A stretch of 64,000 nucleotides of DNA from Arachis hypogaea (Eukaryota > Streptophyta > Magnoliopsida > Fabales > Fabaceae): positions 145,950,199 through 146,014,198 of the forward strand of contig NC_092050.1 of the NCBI RefSeq assembly GCF_003086295.3. The letters run 5' to 3'. Shown here in pieces: positions 47,858 through 59,204 of this stretch. Position numbers and translations under genes: made by a program. Each line of letters begins with the position of its first letter. The first letter of the stretch is position 1. Under the pieces are notes generated by a model. The model saw only the letters and a list, made by a program, of their open reading frames with translations. It was not told the DNA's origin and did not search any database.

Positions 47858-48860
47858 CAACACCAAACTTAAATTGTTGCTTGTCCTCAAGCAACCAAAA
47901 CAATATAGGACCAAGGAATAGCAAACACACAAGATTAGAGTTGTCAATAGAAGCTCAGGTCTAGTTACTGAATTGGGCTTATGATATTCTATTTCTGAAT
48001 AGGTTTGGCATCTCACTATCTGTTGAAGCTCAGAAATACCAGCATCCCTTGGAACTAGAACTCGAATGATATTATAGATACTCTTCTTTAGGCTCTAATT
48101 GATTTTTGAACATAGCTTTTTTTTTTCTTTGGTGCTTTGCACCTTTGAGCCTAGCCGTGACTCTAAGTGTTTTGTTTTCAAGTTTAACTTGATACATTAA
48201 CACCACAAGCACTTAACTGGGGGAACCTTTTAGGTTCAAATTTTCTTTTTCTTTTCTCTCAGACAGTGGTGCTCAGAGCCTTTGGCATACTCTATAATAG
48301 CAGTGGGTCACGACTTTAAGTGTTCAGTCTCAAGGGTTACTTGACCCTTTCACACCACAAGCATATGGTTAGGGAAAAGCACTCTTTTGAGCTTTAGACC
48401 ACTTTTGACCCTCCTAACCATTGATGCTCAAAGCCTTGGACCTTTTTCTTTTGATTTTTTTCGTTTCAATTCTTTTTTTGCTATTTGTTTTGCTTCAAGA
48501 ATAAATATTTTTCTTATTTTAGAGAATCAATAATATTTCTCTAAATTCTTGTTCCTCAAGAACCAATATACTCAACTCCAAGATCAAATAGAGATAAGGC
48601 CACCACATCAAAGTAATCAGAATAACTCATAATATAACTCAATATCTTATGCATTTTACAACTTCTTTTTCAATAGATTTTTCTTTTTAAACTTGATGCA
48701 GAATACATAAGACACCTTGAAAACTTTTCAAAAGTAAACTACTAAACTAGAAAGCAAAGAAATCTTAACGGTGATCATGCAACTAGAATAGAAAGCAGGT
48801 AATACAATGAAATACTAGAAAAATAAAAATAAAATAGAAATAGGGAGAGTGAAACTAGAC
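47858..48860. other. Non-coding 3' region of the Athila-like element
   Basis: Between the accessory ORF and the 3' LTR. It starts acaccaaacttaa, as is usual next to this LTR type. No coding text is recognised. Confidence 0.55.
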
Positions 48861-49983
48861 CATCTCAGTGATGGTGGTTGCTGCTCCCGCCAAAAAATCC
48901 TCTGGAGCGTTTAAGCTCTTCAATGTCACGCCCCTGCCTCCTATGCTCCTCCATTATTCTCCTTTGATCTTCCATCATATGATGAGGAGATCAGATTGGT
49001 CCTGATGCTCCAGCCTCAACTGATCAACTGATGATGTCAGCTCCCCTAAGGATATGGTCAACTGATCCTAGTAGTCACGGGGAGGGAAGTACATCCCCTA
49101 AGGCATCTCCGACAGATCCTATGGAAGCAGTGGAACTGGCTCCTGCTGCGGTCCTTACATGGGCTCCCTAGCATGCTCCATACCCTTTTTTGTGATCGGC
49201 CTCTCCTTTTCGATCAGGGTATCTCCCTCTATGTGAGCTCCAGCTGCTGCACATAAGCGGTGAATGAGATGAGAGAAGGCCAGCCTCGCAAAGGTGGAGG
49301 GCTTGTCGGCTACTCTGTAAAGCTCTTGAGGGATCCCCTCATGTACCTCCACCTCATTACCGAGCATAAGGTAGTGGAACATCACTGCTCGCTCGAGTGT
49401 AACCTCAGAGCGGTTACTTGTAGGGATGACAGAGCGTTGGTTGAACTCCAACTATTCTCTAGCTATTGGCCTAAGGTCAAGCATACCCAACTGGTAAGGC
49501 CGACCTTGAGCATCCCTCCTCTACTGAGCTCTAGGTATGCAGATGTCAGCAAGGACTTGATATAGCCTTTGGTCAGTGTTGACCCTATGAGTGTATGAGT
49601 GTGCCACCCTCACACTCTCCGGGCTGAAATCCAAGATGTGTCCTCTGACCATAGTGCGCCAGTTCTTCGGCTCCGGGTTCATGCTTCTATCATGCTTTTT
49701 TGTTACCCAGGCATTGCCGTAGAACTCCTGCACCATCAGAACTCCAACCTCGATCACGGGGTTGGCCAGAACTTTCCAACCCCGTCTCAGAACCTGGTAT
49801 AGGATTTTCGACTACTCACCATCCTTTAGCTTGAAGGGACCTCAGGAATCAGTTTTTTCTTTTTCACCACATCATAGAAATGGTCTTGATGGGCCTTAGA
49901 AAAGAATCATGAGAAATCCCATGGCTCAGAAGTGGGGGCTTTCTCCTTTCTTTTCCTTGAGGACTCTCTGGTTTTTGGTGCCA
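48860..49983 (-). pseudogene. Accessory ORF of the Athila-like element (putative plant transposon protein domain)
   Basis: Starts at 49983 (MAPKTRESSRKRKEK, basic). Then come shifted frames VVKKKKLIPEVP, the frame 49757-49521 (VQEFYGNAWVTKKHDR, RTMVRGHILDFSPESVR) and 49451-49155 (VTLERAVMFHYLMLGNEVEV, SHLIHRLCAAAGAH). It ends in a charged tail RRQGRDIEELKRSRGFFGG near 48880. This is the domain often annotated as putative plant transposon protein (PF20167 type) in legume genomes. Biochemical role unknown. At least three frame breaks. Confidence 0.7.
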
Positions 49984-49999
49984 TGGAGATAAAATATAA

Positions 50000-50989
50000 G
50001 AGGCAAAAAAGCAGAGCGCCCAACACCAAACTTAAAATTTTTCTCGTCCCTGAGCAAAATAGAAATATAAAATAAGAAAAGAGAAATAAAATAGAAGAAG
50101 AAAATAGAGGGAATGGGGTATAAGCTTCGGCCTTTGGGGTGAAAGAAGGGAAAAATGAAGAAAGGAAATGTGTATGGTGAAGAGTAAGTAAGAGGGAAAG
50201 AGTAGTGAAGGTGTGGTAAAAGTGGATGAAGTGATGGGTATTTATAGGTGGGGGTGGGGTGGGGTGGGGTTTCGATTATGGTGGGAGAAGGGTGAAAAAA
50301 TTGAATTTGAATGTGGGTTGTTGGGAAGAAAGATGGATGGGATTGATGAGAGGTGATTGGGGGGAGTGAAAGGTGGGTTGAGAGAATCAAGGGAAGTGAT
50401 GGGTGATGGGATGGATGAATGTGGATGGAAAAGTGGGTGAAAGAGGAGAGAGAATAGATAAAATTGACTGATTGAGTAGTGGAGTGGTTGGTGGTTGGGG
50501 TTTATCTATTGGCCAAGGAAGCTTTGAAATTCGAAATCTGCATGCTGCCTCCCCCTTGGGCGTTGAACGCCACCAGGGGATCTCCCTTTTTTCTTGAATT
50601 TCTGGCGTTTAACGCCAAGAATGGGTGTTAAACGCCCTAGGGGGACTAAAAATTGGCCTTGGGTAGCTCCTATTTGGATGTTAAACGTCCAACTCTTTGC
50701 TCCCCCCTAGGTGCTGAACGCCAGCCTGGCGTTCGGCCCCACCAGGGGATATCCTCCAGGGGGTGCTGTTTTTCCTTCTGCGCCTGTTCCTGTTCTAATT
50801 ATAAACGTTAGAAATATGAGGAAAATTATGAAAATCAATATAAAACAGATTAATATGAAATCAAACTCAAATAACTTTAAGTAAAACTGAGATAAAAACA
50901 AGCTAAACTATAGGATACGTATGGTTGGGTTGCCTCCCAACAAGCGCTTCTTTATCATCATTAGCTTGATGGAAAGCTACTTTATGGAG
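50000..50989. other. Non-coding spacer with GGCGTTNAACGCC palindromes
   Basis: GT-rich low-complexity sequence (50200-50480), then a cluster of short inverted repeats at 50558-50571, 50602-50616, 50623-50637, 50676-50690 and 50710-50740. The minus-strand frame over 50390-49926 is low-complexity and not a gene. Confidence 0.6.
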
Positions 50990-51763
50990 GGTTATAGGGG
51001 CTCAGATCTTCATCCCTCATTGTGAACTTCCTTCCTGTACTCTCATGAATTAATTCAACATGCTCTAGAGACAGGATTCTGTTCACAGTGTGTGGTATGA
51101 CTAGACTTCTTATGAAGACTACTCTCATGCCAGGTGAGAAGTTTTCAATAGGAATCTTCTTGTTCCTTCAGCCTTTGGAAACTTTCTTTTTGGGGCCACC
51201 TCCTTCAATGGTGGGTGGTGAATGCCCAACACCAAACTTAGGTTTGATGTACGGGGGCTCTGTATGGCTTTCCACTGAATGAGAAGGCTTGAGCACTGAG
51301 CTCTGATTGCTAGTACCACCTTTGTCTGAGAGGAGTTGAGGCTTAGGAATTTTGAACAGCAAATGATCCTCATGCATTCTCAGGACTAGCTCTCCTCTCT
51401 CTACATCAATCAAGGCTCTCCCAATAGCTAAGAATGGCTTCCTAGGAGGATGGAGTCATCCTTTTCCTCTCCAGTGTCAAGTATTACGAAATCCGCAGGG
51501 AGGTAAAGGTCTTCAACCTTTACAAGGACATTCTCCACCACTCCATATTCCCGCTTCAAGGACTTGTCTACCATCTCCAGTGAGATCCTTGTGGGCCGCA
51601 CCTTTTGAATTCCCAGCTTCTTCATCATAGAAAGAGACATCAGATTTATGCTTGATCCAAGGTCGCATAGTGCCTTCTCAAATGTTATGGTCCCTATTTT
51701 TATTGGTTCCACTCTGGTTGTTGTTGAAACCTTGTTGAGGCCTTTGCTGCTCCCTCCACCCAA
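50990..51763 (-). pseudogene. Athila-like protease and short pol tail
   Basis: 51763-51428 carries the retropepsin-like text KALCDLGSSINLMSLSMMKK (DLGSS active site) and VILDTGEEKDDSILLG. After a frameshift, 51413-51168 continues IDVERGELVLRMHEDHLLFK, then a tail with RNKKIPIENFSPGMRVV (51160 on), which resembles the end of integrase, and the post-pol signature cttgttgggaggcaacccaa near 50945. Protease is thus joined almost directly to the pol C-terminus; RT, RNase H and the integrase core are missing. Confidence 0.75.
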
Positions 51764-51779
51764 AGTTAAGGTGATTCCT

Positions 51780-53275
51780 TGATAAACTACTGTTTTATGG
51801 TTTATATTGTGTTTAATTGTGTGGTTTTATCATGATCCTGACCCACTTATTCATTAAAATAGTATGCATTTATATTTCCTTCCTGAAATTATTACATGAG
51901 TGAAAACTGCTTCCTAGAGACTTTTAATTATACATTTTACTTCTCCTTTATTCCATTCGATGCCGTGATCTGTGTGTTAAGCGTTTCAGGCTTTATAGGG
52001 CAAGAATGAGTTAGAGATTGGAAAGGAAGCTAGCAAAAATGGAGGGAACACAAGAAATTGAGGAGATGACCAGCGAGAAGCGACGAGGCTGCATGGACGA
52101 CGCGACCGCGCGGAGAAGATCAAATCACAGTGACGCGGCCACATGGCTCACGCGACCGCGCGGACTGGAAAAGCACGAGCAACGCGGAGGCGTGGACGAC
52201 GTGAACGCGTGGTGAAGCGAAACGCAAATGACGCGTCTGCATGAGCGACGTGATCGCGTGGCATGCACGATCTGCATAATTTGCAGAATCGCTGGGGGCA
52301 ATTTTGGACCCTATTTTGACCCAATTTTCGGCCCAGAACAGCAGACTAGAGCCAGAGAACATGTAGAAACCAACAACAACATTTTTTATTCTACACAGTT
52401 TTAGTTTTAGATCTAGTTTTAATACTCCTCTAGGTTTTTTTCTCTCTACACATTCATAGTTCTTAGGATTTAATTTTCTCTTACTTTTTGGCATTGGAAC
52501 ACGGAGAAGAGTTATTACCTCATCAAGACTTCGTCATTCTAGTTCGTTTTCTTTACTTGGCTTCACTCTTCCATGTTCTTTGCTTTGTTAATTTTACCAT
52601 TGGAGTGTTTTCAGAATTATTTAATACAAGGATCACTTTTATTTTTAATTGACTATTTTGATTTTTATTTACAATGTCTTCCTTTAATTCCTTTTTATAT
52701 GCTATGAATTTTACATTCACAATGAGCGAGTAGTTCCCTAACTTGATGGGGAATTGATTGAAAGGAACCCTTGAGTTGGAAGGCTTGAAAGAAAAATTGT
52801 AATTGGGTTTATGGTTGGATTGCCTTCTAATCACTAGCACCAATCCCTTTTAATTAAGTGGATTGCAACTTGTGAACGGACATAGCATTCCAACTTGTTT
52901 GACTTTCCTTCACCTAGTGAAGGATAACTAAACAGGATAACCTTTAATTGTCAATTAATCCTGAGAGCATCCCAACAATAATAGGGATTCCAACTAATCA
53001 ATTCCATGTCAAGGCTTTTATTTACATTATTCAAATTCACCAATTTAATTTCCTGTTTGCTCAATTCAAACCTTTTTGAAAACCTCTGATTAATAAAATA
53101 GCACACTTTTCTGCAACTCGTTGGAAGACGACCTGGGATTCATACTCCCAGTATTTTAATTTCAATTTTCTGTGACATCTTTCAAAATTGATAGGCGGAT
53201 TTCTGGCGAATTAAGAACTATACTTGCAACGTATATATTTTAATAATTTATATTCGCCAATTTCTGCCCGCATCA
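51780..53275 (+). mobile_element. Solo LTR, 1.5 kb, inserted in Athila-like gag
   Basis: Begins TGATAAACTACTG and ends CCCGCATCA. The target duplication TTCCT is perfect (51775-51779, 53276-53280). The 3' part carries the tggaagacgacctgggattc stretch common near the end of one legume gypsy LTR type. Taking out the LTR and one TTCCT brings the gag text on the two sides back into line, with one stop at the join. It contains a CpG-rich repeat cluster (52090-52265). No internal genes. Confidence 0.92.
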
Positions 53276-53280
53276 TTCCT

Positions 53281-54409
53281 TCATCCCTGATTGAAGGTAA
53301 TTGCATAGGGATCATTTTTGGGATTTCTAGAAGAATTTTCCATGTAATTCACTTCCTCCATGGTGGGTTGAGCAACATCACACACATCCCCTTGAGTGTA
53401 GCTCTCATCCATGCTATAGGATGCATCTTGAGTGTTGACAGCTGAAACTTGCATCCCAGTTAAGTGCTGAGAGATCATACTAATTTGTTGGGATATGAGC
53501 TTATTTTGAGCAAAGATGGCATCCAGTGTATCCACCTCCATGACTCCTCTCTTTTGAGTGGTCCCAGTGTTCACCGGGTTTCTCTCGGAAGTGTACTTGT
53601 ACTGGTTGTTGGCGACCATCTCAATAAGCTCATCTGCCTCCTCAGGTGTCTTCTTCATGTGTAAAAAACCACCTACAGAGTGATCTAATGACATCTTGGC
53701 CATCTCAGAGAGGCCATCATAAAAGATCTGCAGTCGGGTCCAGTCTGAAACCATGTCTGAGGGGCATCTCCTAACCATTTGCTTGAATCTCTCCCATGCC
53801 TCATAGAGGGGCTCCCCTTCTTTTTGTCTGAAAGGTCTGGACATTTACTCTAAGTTTACTCAGCTTCTATGGTGGAAAGAATTTGGTCAAAAATCCAGTG
53901 ACCACCTTGTTCCATGTGTCCAGACTCTCCTTAGGCTGAGAATCAAGCCACAACTTTGCTCTGTCCCTTACAGCAAAAGGAAAGAGCATGAGATTGTAAA
54001 CTTCATGGTTCACTCCATTCGTCTTAACAGTATTACAGATCTACAGGAATTCAGATATGGATTTGTTGGGGTCCTCCTGTGGGAGTCCATGAAACTGACA
54101 GTACTGTTGCACCAGAGTGACCAGTTGAGGCTTAACCTCGAAATTATTGGCACCAATGGCAGATATAAATATGTTGCGCCCATAGAAGTCAGCAGTGGGG
54201 GCAGTGTATGAGCCAAGAATCTTTCTTGCTTGCTCTTCAACGCTTGGATTCCCTCCAACCAAAGTGGCCTCTTCAACTTCCTTCTCAAAGGTTTCCGTGA
54301 GATTCTCTCAGGCCTTGTAAGCTTTTGTTTGTTGCAAATGCCGCTTTAATGTCCTCTCAGGCTCAGGATCAAAATCAAGAAGGGGTTCCTTGTCCCTGTT
54401 CATGCTCAT
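53281..54409 (-). pseudogene. Athila-like gag
   Basis: Start at 54409 (MSMNRDKEPL then DFDPEPERTL). Then NIFISAIGANNFEVKPQLVT (54170 on), frame breaks near 54000-53850, and an open 187-codon frame 53844-53281 with the retrotransposon gag domain (RPFRQKEGEPLYEAWERFKQ, LQIFYDGLSEMAKMSLD, KTPEEADELIEMVANNQ). The downstream part is on the other side of the solo LTR at 51780-51700. It would form the particle shell. Non-functional here. Confidence 0.85.
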
Positions 54410-54604
54410 AAACAACAACAAACAAAGGAAAAGTTGGAGTCTCTTTGTCAGAGTATAGAGAACTCCCAGTGAGATATCCTAAAAGAAAAGAATAAAATAA
54501 AATAAAATAAGCAACTAACTGAAAAAAAAATTGAAAATAAATAACCTAAAAGATTTTCAAAAATAAATTAAGATAAGTAAAAAAATTCAAAGATTTTTGA
54601 AAAC

Positions 54605-55310
54605 AAATTAAAATAAATGAAAACTAAAAAATTTTCGAAATGAAAAGATAAAACCTAAAGGGACACCAAACTTAAAATATGAAATTAAATAAAAATAAGA
54701 TAACTAGAAGAAAATTCGAAAATAAAGAAAAAGATAAATAAGATAAAAATCGAAAATTAAGGAAATTAAACAAAATAGAAATAAAAAATTAAAAAGAATA
54801 ATTAAACAAAAAAACTAATAATAAAAATACTTAATCTAAGCAACAAGACAACTGGTAGTTATCAATTACGAACAATCCCCGACAACGTCGCCAAAAACTT
54901 GGTGCGCAAAATTTGAACTCGCACAACTTAACCGGCAAGTGCACTGGGTCATCCATGTTTCGAAAACAAATTAAAATAAATGAAAACTACGAAAGGAAAA
55001 GATAAAACCTAAAGGGACACCAAACTCAAAATATGAAATTAAATGAAAATAAGATAACTAGAACAAAATTTGAAAATAAAGGAAAAGATAAACAAGATAA
55101 AAATTGAAAATTAAGAAAATTAAACAAAATAGAAATTGAAAATTAAAAAGAATAATTAAACAAAAACTAATAATAAAAATACTTAATCTAAGCAACAAGA
55201 CAACCGGTAGTTGTCAATCACAAACAATCCCCGGCAACGTCACCAAAAACTTGGTGCGCGAAATTTGAACTCGCACAACTTAACCGGCAAGTGCACCGGG
55301 TCATCCAAGT
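54605..55310. repeat. Tandem duplication of leader-PBS-U5, about 352 bases per unit
   Basis: The block with gataaaacctaaagggacac, the PBS-like aacaatcccc...caacgtc..ccaaaaac and the first 50-60 bases of LTR (cgcacaacttaaccggcaag) occurs twice: PBS at about 54871 and 55223. The copies differ at many positions. The inner copy stops at gggtcatcca and re-enters leader sequence. Confidence 0.85.
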
Positions 55311-56428
55311 AATACCTCAGGTGAGTGAAGGTCAATCCCATGAGGATTGTCGGACTGAGCAAGCAATAGTTATCCTGTTGGACTTAGTCAGCCAAACAGT
55401 AAAGGTTGTTTGTCGGCGTGAACGCATAAACAATAAACAGGAGAAATAAGGAAAGCAATAAAAGGATTTGGTGTAAAATAAATGTAAGAAAATAGTTAAG
55501 GTATCGGAGATATTTATCTTTCTGGATTAAAACTTCTTACTAACTATTTTAATAATGAATGATTCATTCTATGGCAAACTGTAAGTGATTAAACTCTAAT
55601 CCCTTAGTGATTTAATCTCCTCTAATCGTCATCAAACACCACTCCCGTGTTCATTCAATTCGTATCAGAGGATAAAATTTAGAAAACTAGTTTAACGCCA
55701 CAAAAACCCTAATTAACCAAAGCTAACTGAATTATATGTCACATATCCCAATTAGTTCATGTAATTAACAATTTAGGAGGAGCATTTTCAAGCTGTAGTT
55801 CAAGCGAGATAACTCTCCCGATAATCACAAGAACTCATGTAGAAAAATGGTCATACTCCTGTTCCACCCAATTTCATAAGATTAAGAATGAAAACAACAC
55901 CTTAGAATTGAATACAGAGAAAACAGGATTCTAAAATGTTGCGGAAAGAAGAAGATCCTAAACTTAATTGATCTTTTACTTTAAATACTAACCTAATAAT
56001 AAATGCTAACTCTAAAAGATATTATTTGTAAATAAATATTACAAAAAGAAAATAAAATAAAACTAAGAAGTGCTAAATCCACTTGGAGGCCAAATAGGGT
56101 GTAATTCAGAGTGCTTGCTGGCGTTCAGCGCCAGGAATGGGCATTGATTGCCCATAGGGGGAAGCGTGCTTCTGGTCTCTGCCCCCTGCTGGTGCCAAAC
56201 GCCAGGTTGGCGTTCAGCGCCCAAGGAGGGTACTGCCAGCATTTTTCTTTCTTGCTCCAGGCTTCTCCAAACTGCTTCGAATTTCACCTAAAACCATAAA
56301 AATATAAGAAAAACTCAAAGTAGCATCCAAAGATGATTTTTGCACTAAAATCAAGTAAAAGTAAATAAAATCTAATTAAAAATAATATAAAAATAGCTCG
56401 AAAAGGGGAATAAGATACTCATGCATCA
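55252..56428 (-). repeat. Athila-like 5' LTR (right)
   Basis: Begins tggtgcgcgaaatttgaact and ends actcatgcatca. Contains the palindromic cluster at 56119-56225. It is adjacent to the target duplication GCTTT. Confidence 0.88.
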
Positions 56429-56433
56429 GCTTT

Positions 56434-57201
56434 TGGGAGGATGCTTCTATGCAAGACTTGTTGATATACTTCGGCAAGTGAGGCAACCAACGGTGTGTAT
56501 GTGGAGAACTTCCCGACCCGTGGAATTGGTGGCTTTGGAGATGAGGTTTGGCCCGTGCTGTCGACCTTGTTAGGTGATGGCGCCGGATTTTTCCTTTTTG
56601 TTGAGACTACCTTGGAGACGTCCTCATCTCACATATATTCTAAGGAAATATGGTGAATTTCTTCCATGGATTTTACATCCTTAGAAGTCAGATGCCTTCA
56701 GAAGTCTCCTTCCAACAATGCAGCAATCAGACATAAGCAAACGACCTCAGGGATTCGCGTATTTACCTCTAGTAGTTCCTTTATTAAGTGATCTAAATAA
56801 TCTCGGATGCTTTCTCCTACCCTTTGTTCCACCCCAAGCAAGGAGATCGGATGCTTAGCCTGGGTTCTTCTAGTGGTAAAGTGAGCTAAGAACTTAACTT
56901 TGATATCGGCAAAGGAAGAGATCAATCCGGAGGGGAGGATATTAAACCATGCCTTGGCTGGCCCTAACAATGTTACCAGAAAGGCTTTACATCAGATCGC
57001 ATCCCCTACCCCTTCCAGATTCATTCTTGCCTCAAAAGTATCAATGTGCTCCTGAGGATCCGTCTTCTCGTCGTACTTCAGATCGGTAGGCTTATCAAAG
57101 TGTTTGGAAGTCGCACCTGAAGGACGTGAGAGGCAAATGGAGTTTGCCCCCATTATCTCGTGTTTTCGAGTTTTCCTATGCCCTTTTGAACTTGGGCTCA
57201 T
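56434..57201 (-). pseudogene. Tat-type gag, N-terminal part
   Basis: Frame 57201-56992 (MSPSSKGHRK, FDKPTDLKYDEKTDPQEHID) and, after one stop, 56970-56698 (LGPAKAWFNILPSGLISSF, HPISLLGVEQRVGESIRDYL), the retrotransposon gag domain. The text continues to the nested insertion at 56433 and resumes at 46642. Three stops are visible. The element is truncated upstream near 57330. Confidence 0.85.
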
Positions 57202-57330
57202 TTGCGGAGTCCGTCGCCTTTTAAACTAGGCAGATCGTGATTCTTCCCTTACCCACCTATCTGCTTCTCGAGGATCACTATGACGCCGAGGCGACCTCCT
57301 TTCTTCCCTTTGTCCAAGAACTAGTTTTTT

Positions 57331-57565
57331 TTATCCAAAAACCGGTTTTATTTTTCCAAAAACTAGTTTTTTTTATTCAAAAACCAATTTTCAAAATCGA
57401 TTTTTATTTTTATAACCCGTTAAAAATTGATTTTTAAATTTTATTACCAGTTAATAACTAGTTTTATAATATAAAATCAATTTGGTTAATTAACCAAGAT
57501 TAAATTTTTGGTTAACCAAAAAACAGGTTTGGTTTTTAAATTAACCAAACCATGTACAAGTACAA
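57331..57565. repeat. AT-rich stretch with repeated aaaaaccggtttt-type words
   Basis: Words such as ccaaaaactagtttttttta and aaaaccaattttcaaaatcg recur, and the stretch ends accatgtacaagtacaaccc. It could be the end of a DNA transposon (hAT-like ends look similar), but no partner end is seen. Confidence 0.4.
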
Positions 57566-57844
57566 CCCTAGTTTATGTGGATTTAGGATTGTAAGTTTGA
57601 ATTGCTAAAAGTGTTTGATATATCGAGTTTATTGATTTTTGATTATTTATTCTAGTTTAGTAGATTTAGTGGATTTATGGATTTTGCTTCTTGATTATTG
57701 ACTATTATTCATTGATTATTGACAATTGATGCTGTTTAAGTTAGTTGTTAATGGATAGAGTTTGTGGCACATTCCAATTATAGATGAAACTTTGCTAAAA
57801 TTTCTAAAAAAATCTCTATATATTATAGTTTGTGAATTTTTGAT

Positions 57845-59031
57845 AGGTTTGCGCCAAACAATAATGCATGTACTCAGGAGATGACCAACGTCATCAAGCT
57901 AATGTAGGACCATCCATGGCCGAGCTATAAGAAAATTCCTTTTGGGACAAAAGAGTGATGATTTCAAAAGTGGGCAGTAACAGCTTAGTATAGTCAAACC
58001 TTTTTAGCTAGTTTATATCTTCTATTTTGTTTAATATGACATATTTTGATTAACTAATTTTGAAGTTTATTTGTGAAGCTGAACTTTATATGGGACAAGG
58101 AGCATGGTCTCATCATTAGGAAGATATACGACCATCGTATGGTAGGCGGCTGCAATAGATACTAGACGATATACGTGAGAAGCGCGACCACCTCACTTCC
58201 TAGATCTGCCCGGAAATCAAGAAGGCTCTGTACGTTCACTGAGAGACAGATGACGGGTTCAGGCATCAGCGTTCTCTAATTTTGTTATTAACTTTGTTAT
58301 ATTCTTTGATATATCATTAGTAGGCATCCTAACAACTTATTTCAATGCAACATGTGTAGTCAAAGTCGTTGGATCGCGATGTGACATTGGTGGATTATTA
58401 TGTGAGTAAACATCTAATTTTGTGATATAAAATTTTCAATTAACTGTACAGTTGTCATCCTAATTATAATAATATGTGTTACATAAGAGTTCTACACGCA
58501 GAGACTGGAGGCCGCAACTCAACAATCTCAGCAAAGTGGGGAGGACGCTAGTGGTGCTGCTGCTTCAGTCGTCAATCTCGATGCAGTTTGGCGCGAGACC
58601 GCCTCAACACCGTACAAGAACCGCGTATACGGATTGGGGTTGTTCTTTGCCGGAAGCCTCCGCATATCCACGTTGAGGCCATCGTCCGCTTCTGTCTACA
58701 GCCGAGCCGTCGATCCCGAGAAAGGCATTGATTTAAGGCTGCAGGTACAAGAGCTCACCTGGAGCCTTCACAAACAGGCTCAAGAGCTGACCGAGACTCA
58801 GGAGAGGTATCAAGAGATCCTCACACGCGTGACGGATACGGATGACCTCAGGTTGGAGTGGAGGGAGCAGTTGAAGTGACTTCAGCTGATAGAGGCTCAG
58901 ATGCGTGCCGCTAACATCGGCCCTACTAGTGGCAGCAATGCTGCTGGTAAGACACAGAAATCACTGCCTTCTCCGCCGCTTCAACAGGACCACGAAAACA
59001 ACGACGACGACGATGACTATCAGAATCTTTA
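57845..59031 (+). pseudogene. TnpA-like protein (Transposase_24), broken
   Basis: Exon text: MTNVIKL then DHPWPSYKKIPFGTKE (57880-57975); after an intron LNFIWDKEHGLIIRKIYDHR (58080 on), with frame breaks and ALYVH; after another intron TQRLEAATQQSQQSGEDASG (58494 on), VWRETASTPYKNRVYGLGLF, and a C-terminal coiled coil LQVQELTWSLHKQAQELTET. One TGA near 58878, then an acidic tail DDDDDYQNL with a stop at about 59030. Stops are again one transition from Trp or Arg. It would bind the CCGACGGTAAT arrays. Confidence 0.75.
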
Positions 59032-59204
59032 GTGGTTAGGGATTTGTTTTACTGTTTCATTCTATTTATTTGAATATTTTATATTTAATATTAGATAATT
59101 GGTTCCATTATTTGTAAATTGACCACTAATTGTGTGAAAAATAAATTTAGATAAAAAATTAAAATTAAAACAAAAATTGTGTCACAATATTTTTTAAAAA
59201 AATT

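Larger units (their letters stand above)
46648..56428 (-). mobile_element. Athila-like LTR element lacking most of pol, nested in Tat gag
   Basis: LTRs 46648-47857 and 55252-56428 (about 1.2 kb each; the left one lacks a 66-base palindromic stretch). The target duplication GCTTT is found at 46643-46647 and 56429-56433. On the minus strand the order is 5' LTR, PBS like tRNA-Asp (ttgccggggattg at 55222-55245), gag, protease and a short pol tail, an extra ORF of the putative-plant-transposon-protein type, polypurine-like aagtttggtgttg, and 3' LTR. RT, RNase H and the integrase core are absent. A solo LTR of another family sits in gag. Confidence 0.88.
39545..57330 (-). mobile_element. Ty3-gypsy element of Tat type, 5'-truncated, carrying nested insertions
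   Basis: On the minus strand the order is gag (57201 to about 56434, then 46642-46405), protease, RT, RNase H, integrase ending near 42842, then an antisense accessory ORF (plus strand, 40708-42395), then a putative 3' LTR (39545-39910). The gag is interrupted by an Athila-like element (46648-56428). No 5' LTR is found to the right of 57330, so the element is truncated there. The left LTR limits rest only on TG...CA ends and the resemblance of the gggtaacctataagacattccg stretch to the LTR at 36250. The RT/RNase H text and the antisense ORF place it with the Tat lineage. Confidence 0.75.

Noticed and set aside
49926..50390. Minus-strand frame of 154 codons rich in Pro, Ser and His
   Set aside because: It is low-complexity GGTGG-type DNA read backwards, and overlaps the start of the accessory ORF in another frame.
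52120..52494. Minus-strand frame of 124 codons in the 1.5-kb LTR
   Set aside because: It lies wholly inside a solo LTR across its CpG-rich repeats; there is no coding signature.
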